Of a DNA stretch of 64,000 bases, positions 27,895-36,775 are shown piece by piece. The translations under genes and the position numbers were made by a program. Below the pieces are notes generated by a model. That model saw nothing but the letters and a program-made list of their open reading frames with translations. It was not told where the DNA came from and did no database searches. Positions within the stretch are counted from its first letter, which is position 1. Each line of letters opens with the position of its first letter. The DNA comes from Xanthobacter tagetidis (GTDB taxonomy: Bacteria > Pseudomonadota > Alphaproteobacteria > Rhizobiales > Xanthobacteraceae), in NCBI RefSeq assembly GCF_003667445.1, contig NZ_RCTF01000011.1, forward strand, positions 1 to 64,000. The letters run 5' to 3'.

Positions 27895-28880
27895 GCATGC
27901 CGGAAACCATGGACGCTTTGGTCTGCACCGCCCACGGCGACCCCTCGGGACTTGCCGTCGCGCCCGCCGCCGTGCCAGTGCCGAAGAAGGGGCAGGTGCT
28001 GATCGCGGTGGAAGCCGCCGGCATCTCCTATGTGGACGTGCTGATGGCGCGCAACGCCCACCAGAACAAGCACGAGGTGCCCTTCTCCCCCGGCATGGAG
28101 GTCGCGGGCCGCATCGAAGCCTTGGGCGAGGGCGTCACCGGCTTTTCGCCCGGCCAGCGCGTCGCCGCGCTGGTCTATGACGGCGGCCATGCGCCCTTCG
28201 TCGCGGCGAGCGTCACGGAAACCTTCGCCCTGCCAGAGGGATGCGATCCGGTGCGCACGGCGGGCCTGCTCTCGGTGGCGCTCACTGCCGACCTGGCTCT
28301 GGCGGAACGGGCCCGGCTTCAGCCGGGCGAAACGGTTCTGGTCGGCGGCGCCGCCGGCGGCGTCGGCATCTGCGCGGTCCAGCTCGCCCGGCACATGGGG
28401 GCCCGCGCCATCGCCGCCACCAGTTCCGAGGAGCGCAATCCGGTGGCCATGGCGGCCGGCGCCCATGCGGCCCTCATTTATGGCGAGGCGTTCCGCGAGC
28501 GATTCCAGGCGCTGAATGGCGGGCGCGATGCGGACGTGATCGTCGATCCCGTGGGCGGCGCCTTTGCCGAGGCTGCCGCGAACCTTCTGGACTGGGACGG
28601 GCGCTATGTGGTGATCGGCTTTGCCGGCGGCGCCGTGCCGAGCTTCGCCGCCAACCGGCTGCTGGTGAAGAACCGGGCGGTGCTCGGCATGGTGCTCGGC
28701 TATTATCGCTGGCAGAAGCCGCAAGTGCTTGCTAGATCGGCGGAACGGGTTCTGGCGGCGATCGCCGCCGGCGCCCTCGACGGGCCGCTCACCATCGTGG
28801 ACGGCCTCGGCGCGGTGCCCGAAATCCTCGGCCGCATCGCCGCCCGCCAGCAGCTGGGAAAGGCCGTGGTGCGCCTATGA
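27891..28880 (+). CDS. Zinc-independent quinone oxidoreductase-like MDR enzyme
   Basis: This 329-aa medium-chain reductase has the NADPH-binding Rossmann motif GGAAGGVGICAVQLAR (about 152-167) and the GISYVDVLMARN and PFSPGMEVAGRI segments of quinone oxidoreductases. The zinc-binding residues of alcohol dehydrogenases are absent. It may reduce an enone or enoyl-CoA intermediate made by its neighbours. Both ends overlap adjacent genes by 4 bp, indicating strict co-translation. Confidence 0.85.
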   Translation: MSMPETMDALVCTAHGDPSGLAVAPAAVPVPKKGQVLIAVEAAGISYVDVLMARNAHQNKHEVPFSPGMEVAGRIEALGEGVTGFSPGQRVAALVYDGGHAPFVAASVTETFALPEGCDPVRTAGLLSVALTADLALAERARLQPGETVLVGGAAGGVGICAVQLARHMGARAIAATSSEERNPVAMAAGAHAALIYGEAFRERFQALNGGRDADVIVDPVGGAFAEAAANLLDWDGRYVVIGFAGGAVPSFAANRLLVKNRAVLGMVLGYYRWQKPQVLARSAERVLAAIAAGALDGPLTIVDGLGAVPEILGRIAARQQLGKAVVRL

Positions 28881-29683
28881 CGACGACCGAGACGACCACC
28901 GAAGGGCACGCGGACGATCTGGTGCTGGCCGAGCGGCGCGGCGCCGTGCTCCTCATCACCCTCAACGAGCCGAAGCGCCGCAACGCGCTCTCGCTCGGCC
29001 TGCGCGAGGCGCTGCACGACCGCCTCGCCGAGGGCATGGAGGATGGCGCGGTGCGCGCCATCGTGCTCACCGGCGCCGGAGGCACCTTCTGCGCGGGCGG
29101 CGACATCTCCATCATGAAGCCGGGCGCCGGCATCGCCAGCCGCGACCGGGTGGAGCGGCTGCAGCGCATCACCCGCCTGCTGGTCGGCGGGCCGAAGGTC
29201 GTGGTGGCGGCGGTGGAGGGCCACGCGGCGGGCGCGGGCCTCGGGCTCGCGGCGGCGTGCGACATCGTGGTGGCGGCCGAGACCGCGCAGTTCGTCAGCG
29301 CCTTCGGCCGCATCGGCCTGATGCCGGACATGGGCGCGCTGTGGACCCTGCCGTGGCGCATGGGTCCGGCGCCGACGCGGCGCATGGTGTTCCTCGGCCA
29401 GGCCTTCTCCGGCGCCGAGGCAGCCGGGAACGGCCTCGCCGACATCGCCTGCCCGGCCGGCGCGGCGCTGGAGGTGGCGCTGGCGCGGGCGCAGGAGATC
29501 GCGGACGGCCCGACGCGCGCGTTCGGCCTCGCCAAATCCATGCTGGCGCGCCACCCGGCCTCGCTCGACACCTTCCTGCGCGCGGAGGCCGACGGCCAGG
29601 GCCTGCTCTTCACCTCGGACGACTTCGCCGAGGGGCAGAAGGCCTTCTTCGAGAAGCGCGCGCCCGCCTTCAAGGGCGCCTGA
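28877..29683 (+). CDS. Enoyl-CoA hydratase/isomerase family protein, PaaG-like
   Basis: The 268-aa crotonase-fold enzyme has the oxyanion-hole segments GTFCAGGDIS (about 72-81) and VEGHAAGAGLGLAAACD (about 113-129). The catalytic region reads FGRIGLMPDMGALW, with Asp where PaaG and Asp-type isomerases carry it (PDSG) and without the second hydratase Glu. It therefore looks more like a 2,3-epoxyphenylacetyl-CoA or enoyl-CoA isomerase than a classic hydratase. It is the third gene of the acyl-CoA synthetase operon. Confidence 0.8.
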   Translation: MTTTETTTEGHADDLVLAERRGAVLLITLNEPKRRNALSLGLREALHDRLAEGMEDGAVRAIVLTGAGGTFCAGGDISIMKPGAGIASRDRVERLQRITRLLVGGPKVVVAAVEGHAAGAGLGLAAACDIVVAAETAQFVSAFGRIGLMPDMGALWTLPWRMGPAPTRRMVFLGQAFSGAEAAGNGLADIACPAGAALEVALARAQEIADGPTRAFGLAKSMLARHPASLDTFLRAEADGQGLLFTSDDFAEGQKAFFEKRAPAFKGA

Positions 29684-29696
29684 GGGCATCCCCGGC

Positions 29697-29720
29697 GCCG
29701 TGTCGCAAGCCCGACACGGC
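29697..29720 (+). terminator. GC-rich hairpin after the acyl-CoA operon
   Basis: A perfect 9-bp stem (GCCGTGTCG at 29697-29705, CGACACGGC at 29712-29720, loop CAAGCC) begins 14 bp after the enoyl-CoA gene. There is no T-tract, so it may be a pause or stability element rather than a strong terminator. The Rieske gene could still be partly co-transcribed. Confidence 0.45.
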
Positions 29721-29845
29721 GGGGCTGGGACATCACCGAAGACCCGGCCGAAGCGTGCAGCCACGCCGCTGGCGCGCATATTGCCTGCCCCATGAGCCAG
29801 GACCGCCCGCCGGCGCGGCCCGCTTGCGCGCGGAAAGGCTGCCTC

Positions 29846-30274
29846 ATGACCGAACTCTTCGCCATCTGCTCCACCTGGGAGGTGGATGACGCCAGCGCCC
29901 GCGGCTTCGTGCTGGCGAAGCGCGATGAGGCCGGCGCCATCACGCGCTGGCCGATCCTCGTCACCCGCAAGGGCAACAATTTCTACGGCTTCGAGAATGC
30001 CTGCCCGCACGAGGGCGGCCGGCTCGACACCGTGCCCGGCGAGTTTCTGGACGAGGACGGCAACTTCCTCACCTGCGGCCGGCATAATGCGCAGTTCGAC
30101 CTCGACACCGGCCACTGCTTCATCGGCCCCTGCCAGGGCAAGGCGCTCACCGCGATCCCGCTGATCATCGACGACGGCGACATCTGCCTCGCCGGCGTCG
30201 ACCTTGCCGACGAGGACGGCATGGACATCGACGACCCGAACGCGGTGCCGGAGGTGATGATTACGGGCGATTGA
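29846..30274 (+). CDS. Rieske [2Fe-2S] ferredoxin-like protein
   Basis: The 142-aa soluble protein has the Rieske cluster ligands in C-x-H form (CPH at 53-55) and C-x2-H form (CGRH at 77-80), separated by 21 residues. It lacks an oxygenase domain, so it should act as an electron carrier, or as a small subunit for an oxygenase not seen here. The ATG at 29846 follows GGAAAGG. The ATG 18 codons upstream lacks a site. It lies downstream of the acyl-CoA synthetase/MDR/PaaG-like operon, which hints at aromatic or alicyclic acid metabolism. The C-terminus is very acidic. Confidence 0.85.
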   Translation: MTELFAICSTWEVDDASARGFVLAKRDEAGAITRWPILVTRKGNNFYGFENACPHEGGRLDTVPGEFLDEDGNFLTCGRHNAQFDLDTGHCFIGPCQGKALTAIPLIIDDGDICLAGVDLADEDGMDIDDPNAVPEVMITGD

Positions 30275-30280
30275 GCAAGG

Positions 30281-30973
30281 TCAGAGCGCGACGGCGGCGT
30301 GGATGGCGCGGCAATGGCGCACGAGGTTCGCGTTGGCGTCCACGAACGCCTTCAGGGGCGTCGGGATATCGTAGAAGAAGATGTTGGCGATGAAGCCGTA
30401 GATGGCCGCATCCAGGCTGGTGGGCGCCGGCCGGAACACGAAGCCCTCGGCCGGCACGAGGTTCGCCAGCACGCCGAGATCCTTCAGGCCGCGCGCATAG
30501 GCCTCCGGCGGGTCGTAGCGGCCGATGCCCTGGAAATGATAGCGCTTGGCGTTGAACTCCTTGGCCGCAACGAGGTCTTCGTCGGTCAGGCGCGGGTGCT
30601 CGCGCTTCAGCGCGGCGGCGAACAGCGGCCAGAAGGCCTCGTCCTTCCAGCGCGAATAGGACATCACCCAATAAAGGTCGTCCAGCAGCCGCAGGACGAG
30701 GAGCGCCATGTCGCGCTGGGCGGGGGTGAGGCCGGCGTCGAGCGTCACGCCGTATTTGCGCGTCGCATGAGCGATGATCGCTTCGCTGTCGCCGATCCTC
30801 TCGCCGTCGTCGGTGGCATAGGGCAGCTGGGCGCGCGGCGCCTGCGAGGCGTCGAACAGGTGCTCGTGCACGAACGGCACGCCGGCGAGCTTCAGGAAGG
30901 CATAGACTTTCAGTCCGTAGCCGTTGTTGTCGGCGACGCCGAAGAGCGAGGGGTAGGAATAGAGGGTGAGCAT
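30281..30973 (-). CDS. Glutathione S-transferase-like protein
   Basis: The 230-aa protein has a thioredoxin-like N-terminal half (LTLYSYPSLFGVADNNGYGLKV, then GERIGDSEAIIAHATRKYG, where the DSEAI turn is the usual glutathione contact) and an all-helical C-terminal half with PAPTSLDAAIYGFIANI. The pattern resembles the metaxin/Faxc-like branch rather than canonical detoxifying classes. It converges on the Rieske gene with 6 bp between stops. Its substrate is unknown. Confidence 0.75.
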   Translation of the reverse strand: MLTLYSYPSLFGVADNNGYGLKVYAFLKLAGVPFVHEHLFDASQAPRAQLPYATDDGERIGDSEAIIAHATRKYGVTLDAGLTPAQRDMALLVLRLLDDLYWVMSYSRWKDEAFWPLFAAALKREHPRLTDEDLVAAKEFNAKRYHFQGIGRYDPPEAYARGLKDLGVLANLVPAEGFVFRPAPTSLDAAIYGFIANIFFYDIPTPLKAFVDANANLVRHCRAIHAAVAL

Positions 30974-31036
30974 GGGGGGCTACTTGCGTTCGGAGCAGTG
31001 GGGCGAGGGATGGCCGGGCGGCGAATCTCAAGCGCG

Positions 31037-31264
31037 CTACGACTGCGCCAGCAATTGAAGCGCGCGACGTCGGCGCGCCATTATACGGCGCGCGATATCC
31101 ATCTGCTCTTCGAACTCAGGGTCGTAGATCGTAAGCCGATAGCCGTCCGGCGTCTCGGTGAGATAGAGCCGGTCGCCCTGTCCCACCTTCAGGCGCTGGA
31201 GCACTTCCTGGGGGATGATGGCTGCGACGGAATTGCCGACCTTGGTGAGCTTTATAGCGACCAT
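31037..31264 (-). CDS. AbrB/MazE/SpoVT-family antitoxin-like protein, orphan
   Basis: The 75-aa protein has the swapped-hairpin DNA-binding signature KLTKVGNSVAAIIPQEVLQRL at the N-terminus and a basic C-terminal helix (RRIMARRRRALQLLAQ). Such proteins are usually followed by a Doc/Fic toxin. Here only 63 bp separate it from the GST-like gene and no toxin is present, so it is probably an orphan antitoxin or remnant. A start four codons upstream (31276) is possible. Confidence 0.8.
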   Translation of the reverse strand: MVAIKLTKVGNSVAAIIPQEVLQRLKVGQGDRLYLTETPDGYRLTIYDPEFEEQMDIARRIMARRRRALQLLAQS

Positions 31265-31425
31265 AACGATGCCCACGGCACTCGAAGAGTTCTCATGGAA
31301 ACTAATGTACTGACCTTACCGAGCATGAAGCAAATCGGTGTTGGCAGCAACAAACGCAAATGCCCAGGGTGACCCCTGGGCATCCGCACCTGCTGCAAAG
31401 GCGATCCGACGGACGATGTCGTCCG

Positions 31426-31563
31426 TCATTTGCCCTTTTTGTTAGGCGCCTGCGTCAACGCAGAGGCCGCTACCGACTTCTCAGCTTTTGTCGCCTTCGA
31501 GTCGCGCAGAATCTGCGATGCCTTTGAGGCGACGGACTTCGACGTGGTCTCGTTCTTTGCCAT
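31426..31563 (-). CDS. Conserved 45-aa Lys/Ser/Ala-rich protein
   Basis: This is a very small basic protein, MAKNETTSKSVASKASQIL and so on, ending SALTQAPNKKGK, with alternating Ser/Ala/Lys and no hydrophobic segment. I recognise the SKxxASKAxxxL...KSVAASALTQ layout as a recurrent small protein of proteobacteria, often near mobile or defence genes, but its function is unknown to me. The first Met of a longer frame (31623) adds 20 unrelated residues. It lies in a lower-GC island (31277-31810). Confidence 0.6.
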   Translation of the reverse strand: MAKNETTSKSVASKASQILRDSKATKAEKSVAASALTQAPNKKGK

Positions 31564-31703
31564 ATCTAATAGCTTTCGAATGAGGGACCATGGTTTCCGC
31601 TGGACGCCCTTGGCCAGAATCAATACGGTCTGATTGCTAGGAAGACGTATAGCTTCGGCTTACGTTCGCCCCCACAAGTGCCATGGCACTACTTCGTGGG
31701 TAG

Positions 31704-31738
31704 AAGCGCTGGAGCAATTGCTCCAGCGCTTTTTTCTT
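31704..31738 (+). terminator. Strong rho-independent terminator with no known upstream gene
   Basis: The perfect 28-nt palindrome AAGCGCTGGAGCAA/TTGCTCCAGCGCTT (31704-31731) is followed by a T-rich tail on the plus strand. No plus-strand gene precedes it; the nearest upstream plus-strand gene ends at 30274. A second weaker stem (CCCAC...GTGCCA/TGGCAC...GTGGG, about 31671-31702) lies immediately 5'. This resembles the end of a small RNA. Confidence 0.8.
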
Positions 31739-31775
31739 TGCAAAGTTGTATCTCGTTTTGTTCTCCAAAATTTAT

Positions 31776-31806
31776 AAGCCATCCCGAGCAAAGCTCGGGA
31801 TGGCTT
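31776..31806. terminator. Rho-independent terminator of nrdJ
   Basis: A 14-bp stem (AAGCCATCCCGAGC at 31776-31789, GCTCGGGATGGCTT at 31793-31806, loop AAA) starts 8 bp after the nrdJ stop. T-rich tails on both sides (TTATAAATTTT on the minus strand, CTTTTTCTT on the plus) make it usable in both directions. Confidence 0.88.
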
Positions 31807-31813
31807 TTTCTTC

Positions 31814-34800
31814 TCAGCTGCACCCGGTCGTCCCGCCGCACGTGTCGCACTTCAGGCACGTGCCGTTGCGCACGAGGGTGAAGTTCATGCACTCGGGGCA
31901 GGCCTCGCCCTCATAGCCCTTGGCGCGGGCTTCGGCCCTCGCCTCGGCCTTGCGGGCGGTGGCGGACCAGGGGAGCGACTTCTCCATCAGGCTCTCCACC
32001 GCGGCCTCGATCTCCTCCGGTTCGGGGGCGGGATCGAGCAGCTGCGTGGTCTCGCCCTTGAGGGCGGTCGCGCCGTCGGTCCAGGCGCGCAGCACGGTGA
32101 CGTTGTCGCCCGCCCCGCGCGGCTCGCCGGCGGGCTGGGTCGCAAGCAGGCTCACCGTCTTGCCGCGCACCAGGCCCTTGGAGACCACGCGGGAGGCCGG
32201 ATTGGAGGGCGCCTTGCCCTCGTCCACGCCCTTGCCGAGGGCGTCGAAGCCGGTCTCGGTCAGGTCCACATGGCCGAGGTCGCTGCGGCCGAGATAGCTC
32301 ACCGCCAGCTCGCGGAACACGTAGTCCAGCATGGAGGTGGCGTACTTGATGGTGTCGTTGCCCTGCACCGGCCCCGCCGGCTCGAAGCGGGTGAAGGTGA
32401 AGGCGTCCACATACTCCTCCAGCGGCACGCCGTACTGGAGGCCCAGCGAGATGGCGATGGCGAAGTTGTTGAGCAGCGAGCGGAGCGCCGCGCCCTCCTT
32501 GTGCATGTCGATGAAGATCTCGCCGAGCCGGCCGTCATCGTACTCGCCGGTACGCAGATAGACCTTGTGGCCGCCCACCACCGCCTTCTGGGTGTAGCCC
32601 TTGCGGCGGTCGGGCATCTTCTCGCGCTCGCGCACCCGGTGCTCGACGATGCGCTCCACCACCCGTTCGACGATCTTCTCGGTGACGGCGGCGGCGCGCG
32701 CCGCGTTCGGCTGGGCCACCAGCGCCTCGACAGCGTCGTCCTCCTCCTCGTCGTCCGCCACCAATTGGGCGTTGAGCGGCTGGGAGAGCTTGGAGCCGTC
32801 GCGATAGAGCGCGTTGGCCTTCAGCGCCAGGCGCCAGGAGAGCAGGTAGGCCTCCTTGCAGTCGTCGACGCTCGCCTCGTTGGGCATGTTGATGGTCTTG
32901 GAGATGGCGCCCGAGATGAAGGGCTGCGCCGCCGCCATCATGTGGATGTGGCTTTCCACCGAGAGATAGCGCTTGCCGATGCGCCCGCACGGCGAGGCGC
33001 AGTCGAACACCGGCAGATGCTCGCGCTTCAGATGCGGGGCGCCCTCAAGGGTCATGGCGCCGCAAATGTGGACGTTCGCGGCCTCGATCTCGCTCTTGGC
33101 GAAGCCGAGGAAGGCCAGCAGGTCGAACTTCGGGTTCGCCAGTTCCTCCGCCGGCACCTTGAGCGCCTGGCTGAGGAACTCCTCGCCGAAGGTCCACCGG
33201 TTGAAGGCGAACTTGATGTCGAAGGCGGTCTTCACCGCGGCTTCCGCCTTCTGGATCGCCTGATCGTCGAAGCCCTTGGCGCGCAGGGTCGTATGGTTGA
33301 TGGCGGGCGCCTGGGCGAGCGAGCCGTGGCCCACCGCATAGGCCTCGATCTCGGCGATCTCGGCTTCCCCGTAGCCGAGCGCGCGCAGCGCCTCGGGCAC
33401 GGCGCGGTTGATGATCTTGAAGTAGCCGCCGCCGGCCAGCTTCTTGAACTTCACCAGCGCGAAGTCGGGCTCGATGCCGGTGGTGTCGCAGTCCATCACG
33501 AGGCCGATGGTGCCCGTGGGGGCGATCACCGAGACCTGCGCGTTGCGGTAGCCGTGCGCCTCGCCCAGTTCGAGCGCCTTGTCCCACGCCGCGGTGGCGG
33601 CGGCGACCAGGCGGGCGTCCGGGCAGGAGGCGTGGTCGAGCGGCACGGGCGCGACCGACAGCGCCTCATAGCCGTCCGCAAGGCCGTGGGCGGCGCGGCG
33701 GTGGTTGCGGATCACCTTGAGCATGGTCTCGGCATTGGCGCCGTGGGCCGGGAACGGCCCCAGCTCCTTCGCCATCTCGGCGGAGGTGGCGTAGCACACG
33801 CCGGTCATGATGGCGCTGAGCGCGCCGCAGATGGCGCGGCCCTGCGGCGAATCGTAGGGAATGCCGGACGACATCAGCAGGCCGCCGATGTTCGCATAGC
33901 CGAGGCCGAGCGTGCGGTACTCGTAGGAGAGTTCGGCGATGCGGCGCGAGGGGAACTGCGCCATCAGCACCGAGATTTCCAGCACCACGGTCCACAGCCG
34001 CACGGCGTGCTCATAGCTCGCCACGTCGAACTGCTTGTTCGCGTCCCTGAACTGGAGAAGGTTCAACGAGGCGAGATTGCAGGCCGTGTCGTCCAGGAAC
34101 ATGTATTCCGAGCACGGATTGGACGCGCGGATCTCGCCGCCCGCCGGGCAGGTGTGCCAGTCATTGACCGTGGTGTGGAACTGGATGCCGGGGTCGGCGC
34201 AGTGCCAGGCGGCGGCGCCGATCTTCTCCCACAGCTCGCGCGCCTTCACGGTCTTCGCCAGCTTGCCGTCGGTGCGGCGGATCAGGTTCCAGTCCGCATC
34301 CGCCTCCACCGCGCGCAGGAAGTCGTCGGTGACGCGCACGGAATTGTTGGAGTTCTGGCCCGCGACCGTGATGTAGGCTTCGCCGTCCCAATCGGTGTCG
34401 TAGATGGAAACGTCGATGTCCTTGTAGCCCTGGCGGGCATACTGGATCACGCGGCGGATCGCGGCGTCGGCGATCGCCACCTTGCGGGCCGCCTTGATCT
34501 CGCGCTTCAGCGCCGGGTTCTTCTCGGGATCGAAGCAGGCATCGCCCTCGCCCTCGCAGTTCACGCAGGCCTTCATGATGGCCTTGAGGTGCTTGGCGTT
34601 GAGCTTGGAGCCGGTGACGAGCGCGGAGACCTTCTGCTCCTCGATCACCTTCCAGTCCACATAGGCCTCGATATCCGGATGGTCGGCGTCGACCACCACC
34701 ATCTTGGCGGCGCGGCGGGTGGTGCCGCCGGACTTGATGGCGCCCGCCGCGCGGTCGCCGATCTTGAGGAAGCTCATGAGGCCAGACGAGCGGCCGCCGC

Positions 34801-35539
34801 CGGACAGCTTCTCGCCCTCGCCGCGCAGCGCCGAGAAGTTGGAGCCGGTGCCGGAGCCGTACTTGAACAGGCGCGCCTCGCGCACCCACAGGTCCATGAT
34901 GCCGCCGTCGCTCACCAGATCGTCGCTGACCGACTGGATGAAGCAGGCGTGCGGCTGGGGATGCTCATAGGCCGAGGTGGAGGCCGTCAGCTCGCCGGTC
35001 TGGTAGTCCACATAATAGTGCCCCTGCCCCGGCCCATCGATGCCGTAGGCCCAGAACAGGCCGGTGTTGAACCACTGCGGCGAGTTGGGCGCGGCCATCT
35101 GCATGGCGAGCATGTAGCAGTGCTCGTCGAAGAAGGCCTGGGCGTCGGCCTCGGTGTCGAAATAGCCGCCCTTCCAGCCCCAATAGGTCCAGGTGCCGGC
35201 GAGGCGGTCGAAGACCTGGCGGGCGGAGGTCTCGCCGACGAGACGCTCCTTCTCCGGCAAGGCCGCGAGCGCGGCCGCGTCGGGCACCGAGCGCCACAGG
35301 AAGGAGGGAACCGAATTCTCCTCCACCTTCTTCAGGCGCGCGGGCACGCCGGCCTTGCGGAAATACTTCTGCGCCAGGATGTCGGAGGCCACCTGCGAGA
35401 ATTGCGCGGGCACCTCGATGCCCTCCTGGCGGAACACCACCGATCCGTCGGGATTCCTGATCTCGCTCACGGTCTCGCGGAAGGGGATGTCCGCGTAGGG
35501 GGAACGACCCTCTTGCGTGTAGCGGCGTTCAACGCGCAT
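31814..35539 (-). CDS. nrdJ: Vitamin B12-dependent (class II) ribonucleotide reductase
   Basis: The enzyme reduces ribonucleotides to deoxyribonucleotides using adenosylcobalamin, and needs no oxygen. The 1241-aa product has the class II barrel with [15 protein letters not shown], the active-site NPCSE (Asn474, Cys476, Glu478) and [19 protein letters not shown]. It has a long alphaproteobacterial-type C-terminal extension with an acidic insert (DDEEEDD), charged helices ([13 protein letters not shown]) and a terminal Cys cluster ([20 protein letters not shown]) likely used in thiol relay or zinc binding. The start follows AAGGAG. A leader of roughly 270 nt and two NrdR boxes lie upstream. Confidence 0.96.
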   Translation of the reverse strand: MRVERRYTQEGRSPYADIPFRETVSEIRNPDGSVVFRQEGIEVPAQFSQVASDILAQKYFRKAGVPARLKKVEENSVPSFLWRSVPDAAALAALPEKERLVGETSARQVFDRLAGTWTYWGWKGGYFDTEADAQAFFDEHCYMLAMQMAAPNSPQWFNTGLFWAYGIDGPGQGHYYVDYQTGELTASTSAYEHPQPHACFIQSVSDDLVSDGGIMDLWVREARLFKYGSGTGSNFSALRGEGEKLSGGGRSSGLMSFLKIGDRAAGAIKSGGTTRRAAKMVVVDADHPDIEAYVDWKVIEEQKVSALVTGSKLNAKHLKAIMKACVNCEGEGDACFDPEKNPALKREIKAARKVAIADAAIRRVIQYARQGYKDIDVSIYDTDWDGEAYITVAGQNSNNSVRVTDDFLRAVEADADWNLIRRTDGKLAKTVKARELWEKIGAAAWHCADPGIQFHTTVNDWHTCPAGGEIRASNPCSEYMFLDDTACNLASLNLLQFRDANKQFDVASYEHAVRLWTVVLEISVLMAQFPSRRIAELSYEYRTLGLGYANIGGLLMSSGIPYDSPQGRAICGALSAIMTGVCYATSAEMAKELGPFPAHGANAETMLKVIRNHRRAAHGLADGYEALSVAPVPLDHASCPDARLVAAATAAWDKALELGEAHGYRNAQVSVIAPTGTIGLVMDCDTTGIEPDFALVKFKKLAGGGYFKIINRAVPEALRALGYGEAEIAEIEAYAVGHGSLAQAPAINHTTLRAKGFDDQAIQKAEAAVKTAFDIKFAFNRWTFGEEFLSQALKVPAEELANPKFDLLAFLGFAKSEIEAANVHICGAMTLEGAPHLKREHLPVFDCASPCGRIGKRYLSVESHIHMMAAAQPFISGAISKTINMPNEASVDDCKEAYLLSWRLALKANALYRDGSKLSQPLNAQLVADDEEEDDAVEALVAQPNAARAAAVTEKIVERVVERIVEHRVREREKMPDRRKGYTQKAVVGGHKVYLRTGEYDDGRLGEIFIDMHKEGAALRSLLNNFAIAISLGLQYGVPLEEYVDAFTFTRFEPAGPVQGNDTIKYATSMLDYVFRELAVSYLGRSDLGHVDLTETGFDALGKGVDEGKAPSNPASRVVSKGLVRGKTVSLLATQPAGEPRGAGDNVTVLRAWTDGATALKGETTQLLDPAPEPEEIEAAVESLMEKSLPWSATARKAEARAEARAKGYEGEACPECMNFTLVRNGTCLKCDTCGGTTGCS

Positions 35540-35780
35540 GACCGGTGCTCCTTCGGCTCGGCCCCCGCATGGGACGAGCAGTCTAGCAAGTGAATAGGCG
35601 GCCGTGACGAGGCCACGACGTGACGAGACTGCGGGTGCGGCGCCGCGCGCCGTCCCGGGACAAGGACCGCAGTGTTCGGAAGAACGGGACGTCCTCTTCC
35701 GGCCTTCGGCCGATCGGGAATGCCCGCCGTTCAGGAGACGAACGCTAGAGCGAGTCTCCGCCGTCCGTCAAACACTGTTT
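35540..35780 (-). other. Long structured nrdJ leader
   Basis: About 240 bp between the NrdR boxes and the nrdJ start contains no credible gene on either strand. On the nrdJ strand it can form several hairpins: CGGCCGAAGGCCG, GGAAGAGGACG/GTTCTTCC, and arms ACTGCGG/CCGCAGT around a GC-rich core. I looked for a cobalamin riboswitch B12 box and did not find one. Confidence 0.45.
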
Positions 35781-35846
35781 CGCCTTGATCTAGGGTGCGC
35801 AGGTGCCGTCACCCACTATATATGGTGCGCGCCCAACCGTTAACAA
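35781..35846 (-). promoter_or_regulatory. nrdJ promoter with tandem NrdR boxes
   Basis: Two imperfect palindromes, CCTTGATCTAGG (centre 35788.5) and CACTATATATGGTG (centre 35820.5), lie exactly 32 bp apart, the three-turn spacing typical of NrdR boxes. On the minus strand, TTGTTA (complement of 35841-35846), 18 bp and TATATA (35817-35822) form a promoter whose -10 lies inside the second box. ATP/dATP-loaded NrdR would be expected to repress nrdJ here. Confidence 0.75.
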
Positions 35847-36012
35847 ATCCCTAGCGGCCTTGCTTTCCGGCCGTTCCCGGCTTCGTGACACGCCGATCAT
35901 GCACGAGCGGAGCGCACAGGATCTTCACCATCATCCACAGCTTGGGGACGGCGCAGAACATGGCATTGAGGCACCCTGGTGCCATCAGTCCCGCGGCCGG
36001 TCCGCTCGCGGC

Positions 36013-36723
36013 TCACACCGACTCGGCGTAGCGCTCGTAGGCCACTTCGACGGTGTTGATGTGGGCGCGCATGGCGGTGGCGGCCTCGGCCTTGTCGCCG
36101 CGCAGGATCGCGCTCACCACCCGGTCGTGCTCCTGGTAGGACAGCGCGAGGCGGCCGAGATTGCGGAACTGGGCGCGCCGGAACGGCTGCAGCCGCGCCC
36201 GCGTCGCCAGCGTCAGCTCGCTCAGATAGTCGTTGTGGGCGCCGGCATAGAGCGTGGTGTGGAAGCGCTCGTTCAGCACCGTGTAGCCGCCCTGGTCGCC
36301 GCGCCGTGTCAGGTCGGCAAGCTCGGCATGGATCGCCTGGAGGTGGGCGCGCTCCGTGGGCGTCATGTTGGCGGCGCTGAGGCCGGCACACAGCGCCTCC
36401 AGCTCCGCCATCACGTCGAACATGCCGCGCAGCCGCTCAAGCGAGGGCTGGGCGACGAGGGCGCTGCGATGGGGCCGCGCCTCCACCAGGCCCGAGGCGG
36501 CGAGGTCGCGAATCGCCTCGCGCACCGGGGTCCGGGACACGCCGTAGCGCTTGGCGATGTCCACCTCCTCCAGCGCCGTGCCGGGCGCGAGGCGTCCGCG
36601 CACGATGTCGTCCGCGATCTGGAGCCGCAGTTCCTCGGTGCGCGTCACCGCGCGCCGCGCTCCGCGCCTGCGGCGCGGGGCCGAGGCGCCCTCAGTGGCG
36701 GCGGATGACGATGCAAGGCTCAT
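36013..36723 (-). CDS. GntR-family (FCD-domain) regulator of the amide-uptake operon
   Basis: The 236-aa regulator has a basic N-terminal tail, a GntR winged helix (LRLQIADDIVRGRLAPGT, recognition helix VSRTPVREAIRDLAASGLV, about residues 33-95) and a helical FCD domain with the metal-binding pattern N-x-x-F-H (NERFHTTLYAGAHN) and later His residues. FCD domains bind small carboxylates. It is the last gene of the operon, 52 bp after hpxZ, and probably acts at the TTGYATRCAA sites near 44587 and 44700. The gap 35850-36012 shows nothing. Confidence 0.88.
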   Translation of the reverse strand: MSLASSSAATEGASAPRRRRGARRAVTRTEELRLQIADDIVRGRLAPGTALEEVDIAKRYGVSRTPVREAIRDLAASGLVEARPHRSALVAQPSLERLRGMFDVMAELEALCAGLSAANMTPTERAHLQAIHAELADLTRRGDQGGYTVLNERFHTTLYAGAHNDYLSELTLATRARLQPFRRAQFRNLGRLALSYQEHDRVVSAILRGDKAEAATAMRAHINTVEVAYERYAESV

Positions 36724-36775
36724 GGATCAAGACGCTACCGGGATTCTGTGGCTGGGTGAAAGCTCGCAATGGCCC

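Noticed and set aside
25720..29683. Assignment of the acyl-CoA operon to ferulate degradation (FerA/FerB)
   Set aside because: Only the synthetase family is shared. The crotonase member is PaaG-like rather than a feruloyl-CoA hydratase/lyase, and no vanillin dehydrogenase is present.
31037..31810. Integrated mobile element in the low-GC island
   Set aside because: No integrase, transposase or direct-repeat boundaries are visible. Only an orphan antitoxin, a 45-aa protein and terminators are present.
32270..35593. Long plus-strand open frame opposite nrdJ (over 1100 codons)
   Set aside because: It is antisense to a fully conserved NrdJ, is His/Arg/Gly-biased, and arises from high-GC codon-position bias.
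35540..35780. Cobalamin riboswitch upstream of nrdJ
   Set aside because: I searched the leader by eye for the conserved B12-box core and related segments and did not find them. A covariance search would settle it.
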